DNA of 29,970 nt, taken from NCBI RefSeq assembly GCF_000281045.1, contig NW_008246107.1, positions 260,958 to 290,927 of the forward strand, written 5' to 3'. How positions within the stretch are numbered: the first letter of the stretch is position 1; every line of letters begins with the position of its first letter. The notes below the pieces were generated by a model. That model had not been told where the DNA came from. It worked only from the letters and a program-made list of their open reading frames with translations, and made no database searches. The stretch comes from Saprolegnia diclina VS20 (Eukaryota > Oomycota > Saprolegniomycetes > Saprolegniales > Saprolegniaceae). Both the position numbers and the translations under genes were made by a program. Of the stretch, positions 1-8,590 are shown piece by piece.

Positions 1-93
1 TGTCACCCAAATCCAGCCAAAAAACCGAGGATATAAAATTACGAATACGAATCCTAATGGTGCTAAAGATCCCGAGTTTGAGGTGTAACCGAT

Positions 94-960
94 TCACAGC
101 AAAGCGGTTACACGAGACTCCCCAGACAACACGCAACGTAAGGGCTTTCCAGGCTCCGCCATCGGCGGCAAAGCTACGCGGTTTCTTGAGGTCATCGAGA
201 GACGCAAGTGACGAAGGTCGCGTCCTCCGGTCGCAAATAAGCGGGCGGCGGCAATGTTTGCAGGGACGTTTCCTTCATGCGCAGCGTGGTCCAGTAGGCG
301 CCAGCGCTGACGAGCAACAATTTCACATAGCGGGCGGGACATATGCGGCGAGCGTGTTCGGGTTATATGGCGTAGTTCGCGAAAAATGGAGCAACTCGAC
401 CCCGAAAGTGTTTTACCCGGCACTGGTGTTCGAATGGCAGATACCAAGAAGACGGTGCAGCTGTCAGCGATGGAAGCTGTCGAGGCCCGCCAGACTCGTT
501 GACGTAAGGACCCATGTACCACATTCGTACGAGAGGACCGGGAGCACGTAGCATTTGTACAGCTGCACACAGTTGACTTCCGAGATGAGGCCCGGTGCAT
601 CCCGATCTTCCACATGGTGTTGAACGCCGCTGTCGCCAATCGCCTCCGAGCACGCAGATCGGCCGCGTCGTCGAGGTGGCTACCGAGCCTTTTGGTCATG
701 TGCCACGCCATAGAGGCGGGTTACGTCGACCTGAATACCTGCGTTTCTTCTGTCCTGTCTTCATTCATCTTTAGATCCCTTTGGACGAAGAAAGATGGCG
801 CCGCAGTCTTGACAGCAGCGTCGTGGCAGATGACGTTGGGGTCGTCAGCGTAGGCAACGGTGTGCTCGAGGATGTTGTCCACTCCGCTGAGCGTCTGCGC
901 GAGGTAGGAACATGATGAGCAACAACGAGTCGCCTTTTGGTCTGCCGATGATGGTCTCAA
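94..960 (-). pseudogene. Decayed non-LTR retrotransposon (LINE) reverse transcriptase fragment
   Basis: The minus strand carries the catalytic and C-terminal part of a LINE reverse transcriptase, broken over several frames. The YADD box, the metal-binding motif of the polymerase active site, reads at 852-841 in the context EHTVAYADDPNVICHDAA. Downstream follow RLGSHLDDAADLRARRRLA and AAFNTMWKI, then in another frame LYKCYVLPVLSYECGTWVLT and SLAGLDSFHR, then RWRLLDHAAHEGN. This is the usual order of LINE reverse transcriptase tails (LGS..., YK..VLPVL.Y.C.TW, RWRLLGH). Further weak similarity runs to about 94. Several frame changes and stops separate the blocks, so it is a dead copy. The endonuclease and the 5' part of the polymerase are absent, as expected for a 5'-truncated insertion. 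The assignment is confident; the ends are approximate. Confidence 0.8.
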
Positions 961-1315
961 ACAAACTTATAAGCAATTTATGAGGATACAAGTCCAGGCA
1001 ACAAGGCAATGTCCTAAGAGCATCCCCATCCTATTTCCTATTTTCTTGGAGAGCTGTGATTGGTGGATCCTATCATGAAATAGGAATTGGTTTGCTATCT
1101 CCACTTGTCCATCCAGTTTCTTCGTGCAATGAACGCGACAGATCGGCCGTCTCGGGCGTCACCGGAACAGAATATCACGTTCGCATTGCGCATACTTGCG
1201 TATAGAGCGCCCTTCGTGAAACGCAAACACCCTGTGCGTGAAAGCGAGCTATGACCTCGGTCTAAAACTGAGCCGCCTTCTTGTCGGGCGGGGCCTCTAA
1301 TCGAGCTGACGCTCA

Positions 1316-1352
1316 CCGACACCCAAAACCGACACCCAAAACCGACACCCAA
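1316..1352. repeat. 13-bp tandem repeat, about 2.9 copies
   Basis: The unit CCGACACCCAAAA is repeated head to tail at 1316, 1329 and 1342; the last copy breaks off after CCGACACCCAA. It sits inside the MITE candidate, about 30 bp left of the hairpin. Confidence 0.9.
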
Positions 1353-1382
1353 GCTCGCGCGAGTGTGGCGACTGCCTCTGGT

Positions 1383-1435
1383 GCGTTGCTTGGTTTGTGC
1401 TCCTAGTGGGTCTAGGAGCACAAACCAAGCAACGC
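1383..1435. repeat. Perfect inverted repeat: 24-bp arms, 5-nt loop
   Basis: Positions 1383-1406 are perfectly complementary to 1412-1435, leaving a loop TGGGT at 1407-1411. The arm contains GCTTGGTTTGTGCTCC. A perfect hairpin of this length is not expected by chance. It lies about 390 bp from the left end of the 713-bp MITE candidate, near its middle, and may be a nested palindromic insertion or a structural part of the element. Confidence 0.95.
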
Positions 1436-1934
1436 CCAGTACCTTTCTATAATCGATGCCCTCAACGCTTGTGGATGGATCCCAATCGAGGCTCCAATCA
1501 AGTCCACGGGATAAATAGGACAGTATTGCAATATTCTTCGGCTTTACCAATCAAATTGCCTAGAAATAGGATTTGGTTCCTATTTCACGACGATTTCGAC
1601 TTATTCGGCTAGGACAAAAAACGGCGGAATCCCTATTTTTTGGAGAATAGGAGGTCCGGTGAGTATTTTATCCGGATGCCATTTCGCCAGCACCTCAAAA
1701 TAGGGAATAGGACGTCGGGTGGAGATGCTATAATAGCCATGACATGAGAATACTTGTGCATTTACCTCGAGCTCCTTGCCTGGCAGGTCTGTTGGTATAC
1801 TTATACTCCTCTGCAAACAAGATCATCACTGGTATAGAGCGCTCGAGGCAAGCAGGAGAGGAACCGAATCGAGGTTTTTATGCACCCAACTGTGTGGTGG
1901 GTTTCCGGATTTGACATCCGGATAAGCATGCGAC

Positions 1935-3847
1935 ATGTGCGATCTTGCGTGTGTCACCATCGTCTGGCTTCGGCCGCTCCGCCCCACTTGCGAAGAAGGT
2001 GCGATGTTGGTGCTCTTGACGGCTGCCGTGCTCATCAGCACTGAGAGCGTGCGCTCGGCGCTCGAGACGACCTTTGCATGGGGCGTCGCCCTCCTCGTGG
2101 ACCACACGCAAGAGTTCTTCTGGGGCCTCCTGCTCCTCACGTGCTTTAGCCTCCTCAGCTACATCATGGAGCCGGAGAAGCCCAAGGGTCCGAAGGCGTC
2201 GCAGCCGCGCTGGGAGCTCTTCCGCCTCTCCAACTACTTTGTCATCGCCGTCTTTGTCGTGTCGCTCGCGACCCTCCTGTCCCACGAGAACCGCCTCGAC
2301 CACCGCGCCCCCAAGCCCAATCCGCTCGTCCTCTACGCCGCCGCCGCCGCGTGCATGCTCTCGCTGACGTATTTTTTTGCCTTCTTTGCTGTTGGCTTTG
2401 TCTCGAACCAAGTCGCCGACAGCGACGACGAAGACAAGTGGCCCGCAAAGGCGCCGCGCAAGTGCCAGCCAGAGCTCGCACCCGTCGCCCAGCTTGCCGC
2501 GGACGACGCTGCAGTCCTCGACCTTCTTATGACGAAGGACCCTGTGACGGGTCGCCCGCGCATGGCTCTTCATGAGCTCGAGAAGAAGCTTGGTGACATG
2601 GAGCGCGCCGTCCACTTGCGCCGCGAGTACTTCAAAGCGCAAAGTGCCCTCGACTTTTCCAACTTGCCCGTGCAAGGCTACGACTATGCCAAGGTTGACA
2701 TTGAGTTTGCAGCCGTGTGTGGTTGCTCATGCTACCTTTTAGATCTACGGTAGCAACTGTGAGGTTGTTGTTGGTTATGTTCCATTGCCCGTGGGCCTCG
2801 CTGGCCCAATCCAAGTCAACGGCGAGAATGTCTATTTGCCCATGGCCACGACCGAGGGCTGCCTCATCGCCAGCACGAACCGCGGTTGCAAAGTGCTTAG
2901 CATGGGCTCCGGCGTCCAGAGCGTCGTGCTTGCCGACGGCATCACACGCGCGCCATGCGTTCGCTTCCCCCGTGCGCGCGACGCAGCGGCGCTCAAGGCG
3001 TACCTTGACGACGCCGCCAACTGGACGGATGTCGCTGCCGCTTTCAACTCGACAACGCGCTATGGGCGCCTGACGTCGATCAAGACGATTCAGTCGGGAC
3101 GCAACTGCTATGTGCGCATCGTGTGCAACGCTGGGAACGCCATGGGCATGAACATGGTCTCCAAGGGGACGCTGGCAGTGCTCGGTCATCTTCAGGTATG
3201 CCATCATTGTCTTTATATTCTCATACATGGTGTCGTAGGAGCGGTTCCCGGACATGGAGCTCGTGGCTATCTCGGGGAATGTGTGCACCGACAAGAAGAG
3301 CGCCGCGATCAACTGGATCGACGGCCGCGGCAAGAGCGTCGTTGCCGATGCCGTGGTCAAGGCCGACGTTGTCGCACGCGTCCTGCACACGACGGTCGAT
3401 AAGCTTGTCGACTTGAACTTGCAAAAGAACCTCGTGGGCTCGGCCATGGCTGGTGCGCTCGGCGGCTTCAACGCGCACGCTGCCAACATTCTCACGGCCA
3501 TCTTCCTCGCGACGGGCCAAGATCCTGCCCAGAATGTCGAGTCGTCGAGCTGCATGACGATGCTCGAGAAGACAAAGGACGGCGATCTCTACATTAGCGT
3601 CACCATGCCGTCCATCGAAGTGGGCACTGTTGGCGGCGGCACGCACCTCGGCCCGCAACAAGCTTGTCTAGGACTCATGGGATGCGCGCCGCACCAGGCC
3701 AACGACGACGCGACGTCGGAACAAGGTGCGCGCCGTCTTGCTTGCGCGATCGCGGCGGGCGTCATGGCCGGCGAGCTCTCGCTCCTCGCTGCCATCTCCA
3801 CAAACGAGCTTGTCAAGAGCCACATGGAGCTCAACCGCAAAAAGTAG
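1935..3847 (+). CDS. HMGR: 3-hydroxy-3-methylglutaryl-CoA reductase, class I (membrane-anchored)
   Basis: Reduces HMG-CoA to mevalonate with two NADPH, the committed step of isoprenoid and sterol synthesis, probably at the endoplasmic reticulum. Three exons, 1935-2714, 2743-3195 and 3239-3847, give 613 residues; the introns are 28 and 43 nt. The N-terminal 190 residues hold hydrophobic membrane segments (LLVLLTA..., [44 protein letters not shown]). The catalytic part follows ([22 protein letters not shown]). Catalytic residues are Glu298 (TEGCLIAS), Lys430 ([10 protein letters not shown]), Asp506 (GQDPAQN) and His606 (VKSHM); the spacing 132/76/100 almost equals the human enzyme (132/76/99). 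GTVGGGT, the second cofactor motif, is present. The first reads GNAMGMNM, with Asn392 where the family has Asp. An in-frame ATG at 2004 is an alternative start giving 590 residues and beginning at the first membrane segment. Confidence 0.96.
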
Positions 3848-3881
3848 GCCCCGTACATAATTCCCTGTAACTCGCCTTCTG

Positions 3882-3894
3882 ATTGGCTGATTGG
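3882..3894 (-). promoter_or_regulatory. Paired reverse CCAAT (ATTGG) boxes upstream of the BRO1-like gene
   Basis: Two ATTGG pentamers start at 3882 and 3890, within GATTGGCTGATTGGG. They lie about 30-40 bp before the next start codon, in a 76-bp space between two tandem plus-strand genes. CCAAT boxes bind NF-Y in eukaryotes and work in either orientation; use here is inferred from their recurrence before several genes in this window. Confidence 0.45.
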
Positions 3895-3923
3895 GATCTT
3901 GACGGGGCGTCGTAACAGTCGCC

Positions 3924-6755
3924 ATGCGGGCCGTGCACGGACTCTGGTTTGGCTCAATGCCGCGGCCGGTGACAGCTAAGGACGCCGCGGGCGCCGTCGC
4001 CATAGCTCGACGCTCTGTAAGATGTATGCTCTCGAACATCGCTTCATTGATCGTGCTAGTTGGCGCTGCAGCTCGCGGTATGTGCGCCGCAACACGAGCG
4101 GGTGTGGGGTGATGATGTGGCCACCATCCCGGGTGCACTTGCCGCGTACCTCGAGGTGCTCAACGCGCAAGTTAACGATGGACCATTACTGGAGGCAGAC
4201 TTTTCGTGGGAGCACGCATGCGCCCAGTCCTTGCCGCCAATGTCGTGGCGTGACCGCGACCAAGCATTTGTCGTGCTCTGCCTCGGGTTTTTGACCGCGC
4301 TGGAAGCCGAAGAGAGAACCCGTGTCGCAGATGACGCGCTCGGAATCACCGAAGTACGTACGCATTGGCTTCACTCTCTTGCAAACAAATCGGTAGCGCT
4401 GGCGCCGCGCCGCGGGCTACTTTGGTGATGCTTCGCTCGGTATTTCCTTGCTTCGTCGTCGCCGCGAATTGAAGCAGTGAGATAGCGACGCTGCCTCATG
4501 CCCGCCTGTGGCAACAACTCGCAGTTGTCGCTGCCCATGCGTCCGAGCTGCGAAATGTCCGTATTGCTACTGCCTTTCATGAGCAGATGTGTGGCGCGTA
4601 GGTGGAGGCTGCGGAAACGTCAAAAGTGCAGCTGGCACGGTACCACTCGGCCGTCAGTCGAAGCGCTTATAGCGCGTGCGTCGCTGCATCCGAAGCGGTT
4701 GAAGCACTCCCACCCGCAGTCCCGTACGCTGACTCGAGTCAGAATGACTCTGACGACGTCACTTTAGCTTGTCGCACCAGTTACGCTGGCATGTGAACGC
4801 GGCCAAGGTTGCATGTCGAAATACGTATTGGCAAAACGAAGCCATCGTCTTTGCCGATGCGCATCAACCGCGTAAGATGCATCTGTGCGGATTCCGAAAC
4901 TACAAGCCTCTTTTAGAGCTGGCACTTGTTTTCACGGATGCTGTCTCCAAGACGAAGCTGCCAATTCCCCCGCAGTACTCACACAGCGCGTGCCGAGCGT
5001 TCACAGCACTCATGCACAGCACGGTGAGCGCCCATCAAGAGCTCCTCCAGTGGGCTCTCGAGGAGAAGAGCCGGCTAAAAGCCGCTGTCCAAGCCCCACC
5101 CCTAGCACGTACGACTGCCGCTGCCAACTCTCAGTTGCGACAAATATGTGTTGTTAGATGATCAGCTCACGCGGTTTCTGTCCATTGCACCACTCTCCTT
5201 GACGTCCTTGCAGCCTTTCCCGGAATCGACGGCGCTCCAGCCGAATAATGAGAATCAAGCAGAGCCAAAGAAGCCCATTCCAGGACTCATGGTTCAACCG
5301 CAGCCCACTAACCGAGACGAGGCGTGGACATTGGCCGTCGCACCCGATCCCTCGTTAAGTGTCCTCCGAAACGTGCATTCGATGCCGTCGCTCACGCCCC
5401 GGGTTTGGCACATGGAAGCTCCATCATGTTCATTTCGAGCGTAGACTATTTTACGTTCATCGACGAGCATGCTGGAGCTGGCGCTGCCTGCGTGCACGAA
5501 CGACCCTTACCATTGCCACCGATCACTCTCCGTCTTCAAGCGCAAGGCATGCGGCCTCTGTGAGCGCGCCTTTCCGGTATATTCCACCAACCAAGAGACT
5601 GTACTTAATGCCCGTAGGCAGGAAATCTACCTGGTGAGGTTGTGCGACGCCGCATCCTCGAGTTGCGAGTCTTTTGGGGCGTCGAGTCGGAGAAGAACCC
5701 CAAGCATGCGCCCGCGTCCTTCCTCTACCACACGGTTCGCGTCTGCTTGCTTTGCCATGAGATTCTCTCGGCCCCGCCCACCGCAGGCGCCAAACACGCG
5801 CTTGCAACCGAGGCCTCCATCACAACGCACGTTGGCCGCCTGCGCAAGCACAGCATTCTCACGACAGCAGCCAAGACGGATGAGATCGGCTACATGATCC
5901 ACGAGTCGATTCTCAACGACGCTCTATTGTTGCTGGAAGCTCCTGGCCACCTCCACCACCGGCGGGACATTACGCAGCGCCCCAACGTACGCGCGACCAT
6001 GAGCTCCAGTCTTCTTCTCGGCGTTGCCGCCAACGCCATCGACCGCAGCGCGACGCGGGGCATCCACACCCAAGAGGAGCTGGGTAGCCACTATTCTAGA
6101 CTTCCAGAGCATAATATCGCTGTGTGTAGCCCCGTGGTGGGAAGTCGATCTGGGCACGCACTGCTCGATTTCGTCTGTTGAGATTTGGAACTGCGTCGAC
6201 AGCGACCCGTGCGTTGCCGAGTGCCTCTTTCCGTGCCACATTGTGCTGCTCATGAAGCCAGGCCACGGACGCGACCTTCTCACCCTCACGGCCCTCGGCG
6301 TCGACTCGACCGTTGTTCACAGCGTAGTACGAGCACGAGCGGCCGCAGACCAGCAGCATTGATTTCGAGTGTGTAGGTGCAGCCTATTCGGTGGGAGCCC
6401 AAGGCAGGCAGCGTCGCCCGGTATTTTGCACGGGTCATGAACTCTCCCTCATTTCTCACGCACTAGCTATGTGCGCGTGGTTGCCAACAAGTGGACGTAC
6501 CTCCACGTCGAGCGCATCCACGTGTTCGGGTCACCCGTCCAGCAAGAAGCCGATGTTCTCAAGAAGAAGCGACCGTCGTCGACGGGCACGTCGTCAAAGC
6601 TGCGTTTGCTCCGGAACGATCCCACGAGCGTCTTTAGCCGCCCCAAGAGCGCGGGCTTTCTTGTCCCGACAGCTAGCAGCCACGTGCGATCCCAAATCGG
6701 CCACGAGATCCGCGCCCAGCTCGACGCCGAACGAGCTTCATGCTTAGACACTTGA
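3924..6755 (+). CDS. BRO1-like domain, Cys-pair region and discoidin (F5/8C) domain protein
   Basis: Inferred exons: 3924-4016, 4060-4353, 4397-4439, 4525-4556, 4602-4723, 4768-5108, 5158-5402, 5445-5576, 5618-6083, 6130-6323, 6377-6420 and 6467-6755, giving 764 residues. The N-terminal half resembles a BRO1 domain, the fold that binds ESCRT-III in ALIX and BROX: ADFSWEHACAQSL, then FVVLCLGFLTALEAEE, RWRRAAGYFGDAS, ARYHSAV, and WQNEAIVFADAHQP at the usual N-x-x-I-Y site. The middle has CGLC and CLLC pairs, possibly binding zinc. The C-terminus is a galactose-binding-like discoidin domain: PWWEVDLGTHCSISSVEIWN and YVRVVANKWTYLHVERIHVF. A stop at 5442-5444 could instead end a separate BRO1 gene, with a second start at 5469. 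A 42-nt phase-0 intron (5403-5444) joins the halves and is preferred. The join between 4439 and 4557 is uncertain. The discoidin call is firm, the BRO1 call moderate. Confidence 0.65.
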
Positions 6756-6798
6756 TTACGCTAAACGAGTTGCGCTCGTGTCGATCATCGATCGCCGT

Positions 6799-7775
6799 CT
6801 ATCTCAGGATGCCGTTGCAGACGCTCGGCGACGCGCACGGACCCGCCGACGTCATGAGCACGTGGTTCTTCCACTTGGCAACGCCGTTGGCGTCCGACGA
6901 GAGGTGCTACGATGATCCATCAATTTGCATCTGTGCCTGAGCAATTGCTCATCCTACCTCGCCAGCGACAACAACAACCTTCTTCTTCTCAACCTGTGCC
7001 GGCGTCCACGGCTCACCCGAGAGGCCTTCGTAGTGGATGCGCTCGCCAATCTAAATCACGCGTCTTGAGACGCAGCGTTTCACGTTCGTGTACCTTGGCG
7101 TTGGCAGGCGGCTCAACGAACGCCACGCGCTCCGACCCGTCGGCGTCGGTCGCAACGGCGCAGAGCACCATACCATGACTCTTGAAGCCCACGAGGCTGC
7201 GCGGCTTGAGGTTGCACATAACGAGGAGCATACGTCCCTATCGACAATGACGAGTCCGACCATGGATGGCATGTTGTCCTACCTGCATTTGCTCCAGCGA
7301 GTAATGCTTGACGAGGCCACTCGCAATCAGACGCGGCTCGCCCTCGCCCTATGCACGCCCAAAGAAGATCGCATTTCGTTCGCTCAGGTGGTGATGGGAC
7401 AACGTACGACGTCGATCTCTTCGCAGTAGAGCCTACGCGACGAGGTGAGATGTGTTGATTCGAGTATATGGACACGTACTTGTCCGCCGTCTCGTGCTTC
7501 CAGACCTTGGTGATCTTGCCAACACGAATATCGAGCTTTGTGATCTCGGGCTGGTCGTCGGCCGCAGGCGCAGCCGCCGGCTTCTTGGCCTCTTTCTTCT
7601 GCTCCTTCTTCTGCTCCTTCTTCGGCTTGTCCGTCTTCGCCGCCTTGGCCCCAATGGTCTGGCCAGGTGCAAGGCCCAACGTGGCCTCGAGGCCCACAAT
7701 GATCTAGCGCGATGATGAGCGGAAGCAGCCACGCAGCAGCCTACCTGGTCCAGCTGTGCCAACGACGCGCTCATG
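6799..7775 (-). CDS. EMAPII/Arc1p-type tRNA-binding protein
   Basis: A stand-alone tRNA-binding cofactor related to the C-terminal part of AIMP1/EMAPII and yeast Arc1p, expected to help load tRNA onto aminoacyl-tRNA synthetases in the cytosol. Seven exons on the minus strand: 7775-7746, 7703-7480, 7432-7408, 7348-7283, 7237-7094, 7050-6958 and 6906-6799. Introns are 42-59 nt and the product is 229 residues. Order: short N-terminal helix (MSASLAQLDQ), a lysine-rich linker with KKEQ repeats (about residues 36-53), the OB-fold starting ITKLDIRVGKITKVWKHETA, then SGLVKHYSLEQMQ, CNLKPRSLVGFKSHGMVLCA and VEPPANAKIGERI, and the EMAPII-like C-terminal extension ending in CASPSVCNGILR. All family blocks come back into frame only with these introns. 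It converges with the preceding gene, 43 bp away. Confidence 0.93.
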
Positions 7776-8084
7776 ACAAAAATGACTGACGCAACGATTT
7801 TGTCCCGTTTTGCCCATCCGCGAAGCAGAGAGCACTTGATTTGAGTAGCATGCTTCGATTGGGGTAAAACCCAAACCTGGGATAAACCTAGCAAGAGACA
7901 GCATGCGACTCAATCGCAGCGTCCAGGGCGACGCGATTCGCGCATCATGATGCTGCGCCAAGGTCGTCTTGGTCTCGACGTTCTTGGCTGCGGCCACGCG
8001 CCGCCATGGTATCGGCAACACCGGAGTGATGGTCGAAGCTTGGTTACCGTCACTCTTCCCCGTCCCGTCGCTCGCCACTTCGAA
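7776..8084. promoter_or_regulatory. Divergent promoter region (309 bp)
   Basis: Lies between the starts of the tRNA-binding protein gene (minus) and the I9-like gene (plus). A CCAAT box on the minus strand (ATTGG at 7858-7862) lies about 83 bp before the minus-strand start. In-frame ATG codons at 7947 and 7950 precede the plus-strand gene without a stop, so a longer N-terminus is formally possible. No further gene is seen. Confidence 0.4.
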
Positions 8085-8510
8085 ATGAGCCGCGGCTGGG
8101 CACTTGTCATTCTCTCGCTGATCCTCTCGGCCGCTGCCATGTCCCCCAAGGTCGCGCCCGCGCTGGCCACGGCCTTTGAGACGACGGACCGCGTCAACAT
8201 CATGGTCGAGCTTGACGGATCGACCGAGTCGGTCGAGAACCGGTCGTCGTCGGGCGACAACACCAACTACATGCACGACCTGCAGGCCTTCACTGCCGCC
8301 CGGCAGCAAGCCGTAAAGGACGTGCTCGCCGCTCACCCGACAGAGTTCTCGGGCGAGCCCAAGTTTTTCTGGATCACAAACAAGGTCTCGGTACCACAAG
8401 CATCCGCTGTCCTCGTCATGGAGCTCGCCGACCTTTCTTCCGTCGTCGCGATCACGGGCCAGCACATTGTTCACATCCAACCCATTTCGATCGAGCGCGA
8501 AGGCTTCTAA
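8085..8510 (+). CDS. Secreted stand-alone I9-like (subtilase prodomain-like) protein
   Basis: Single-exon gene for 141 residues. It starts with a signal peptide (Met-Ser-Arg-Gly, then hydrophobic WALVILSLILSAAA). The rest resembles the peptidase inhibitor I9 / subtilisin prodomain fold found ahead of oomycete subtilases: DRVNIMVELDGS (first strand), a helix around AARQQAVKDVLAAH, FFWITNKVSVPQASA, and ADLSSVVAITGQ leading to IVHIQP. No protease domain follows: the frame stops at 8510 and the next gene ends on the opposite strand at 8591. It is therefore either a free inhibitor or chaperone acting on a subtilase elsewhere, or the remnant of a broken protease gene. Intact signal peptide and frame favour a functional small secreted protein (inference). 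The start at 8085 is chosen because it places the signal peptide first. Confidence 0.7.
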   Translation: MSRGWALVILSLILSAAAMSPKVAPALATAFETTDRVNIMVELDGSTESVENRSSSGDNTNYMHDLQAFTAARQQAVKDVLAAHPTEFSGEPKFFWITNKVSVPQASAVLVMELADLSSVVAITGQHIVHIQPISIEREGF

Positions 8511-8590
8511 TGCTGATCCAATTTATCTTGTTGCAAGCACCTCCTCCATGCGGTGGTGATTTTGAGAGGATGTAAGAGGTCGTCGTGTTG

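Larger units (their letters stand above)
1018..1730. mobile_element. Candidate MITE with Harbinger-like ends (non-autonomous DNA transposon)
   Basis: The left end begins GAGCATCCCCATCC followed by TATTTCCTATTTT. The right end, read as reverse complement, begins TAGCATCTCCACCC and reaches TATTCCCTATTTT. These are imperfect terminal inverted repeats of about 27-37 bp. Both ends are flanked by TAA (1015-1017 and 1731-1733), a plausible 3-bp target-site duplication. Three-base TWA duplications are typical of the PIF/Harbinger superfamily, and a GAGCATCTCCA-type end resembles some plant members (from memory). The AT-rich interior holds several more AAATAGG/CCTATTT copies in both orientations, a 13-bp tandem repeat and a long hairpin. 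No transposase reading frame was seen, so mobility would depend on a transposase encoded elsewhere. The first terminal base differs between the ends (G against T), so the exact border is uncertain. Confidence 0.6.

Noticed and set aside
1095-1550. 151-codon minus-strand frame inside the MITE candidate
   Set aside because: It runs through the tandem repeat and hairpin and shows no transposase or other domain.
7861-7890. Telomere-like GGGTAAAACCCAAACC stretch
   Set aside because: Not a repeated unit; a single irregular run in a promoter region.
7704-8480. 258-codon minus-strand frame over the I9-like gene
   Set aside because: The plus strand has a signal peptide and a family-like fold; the antisense product has neither.
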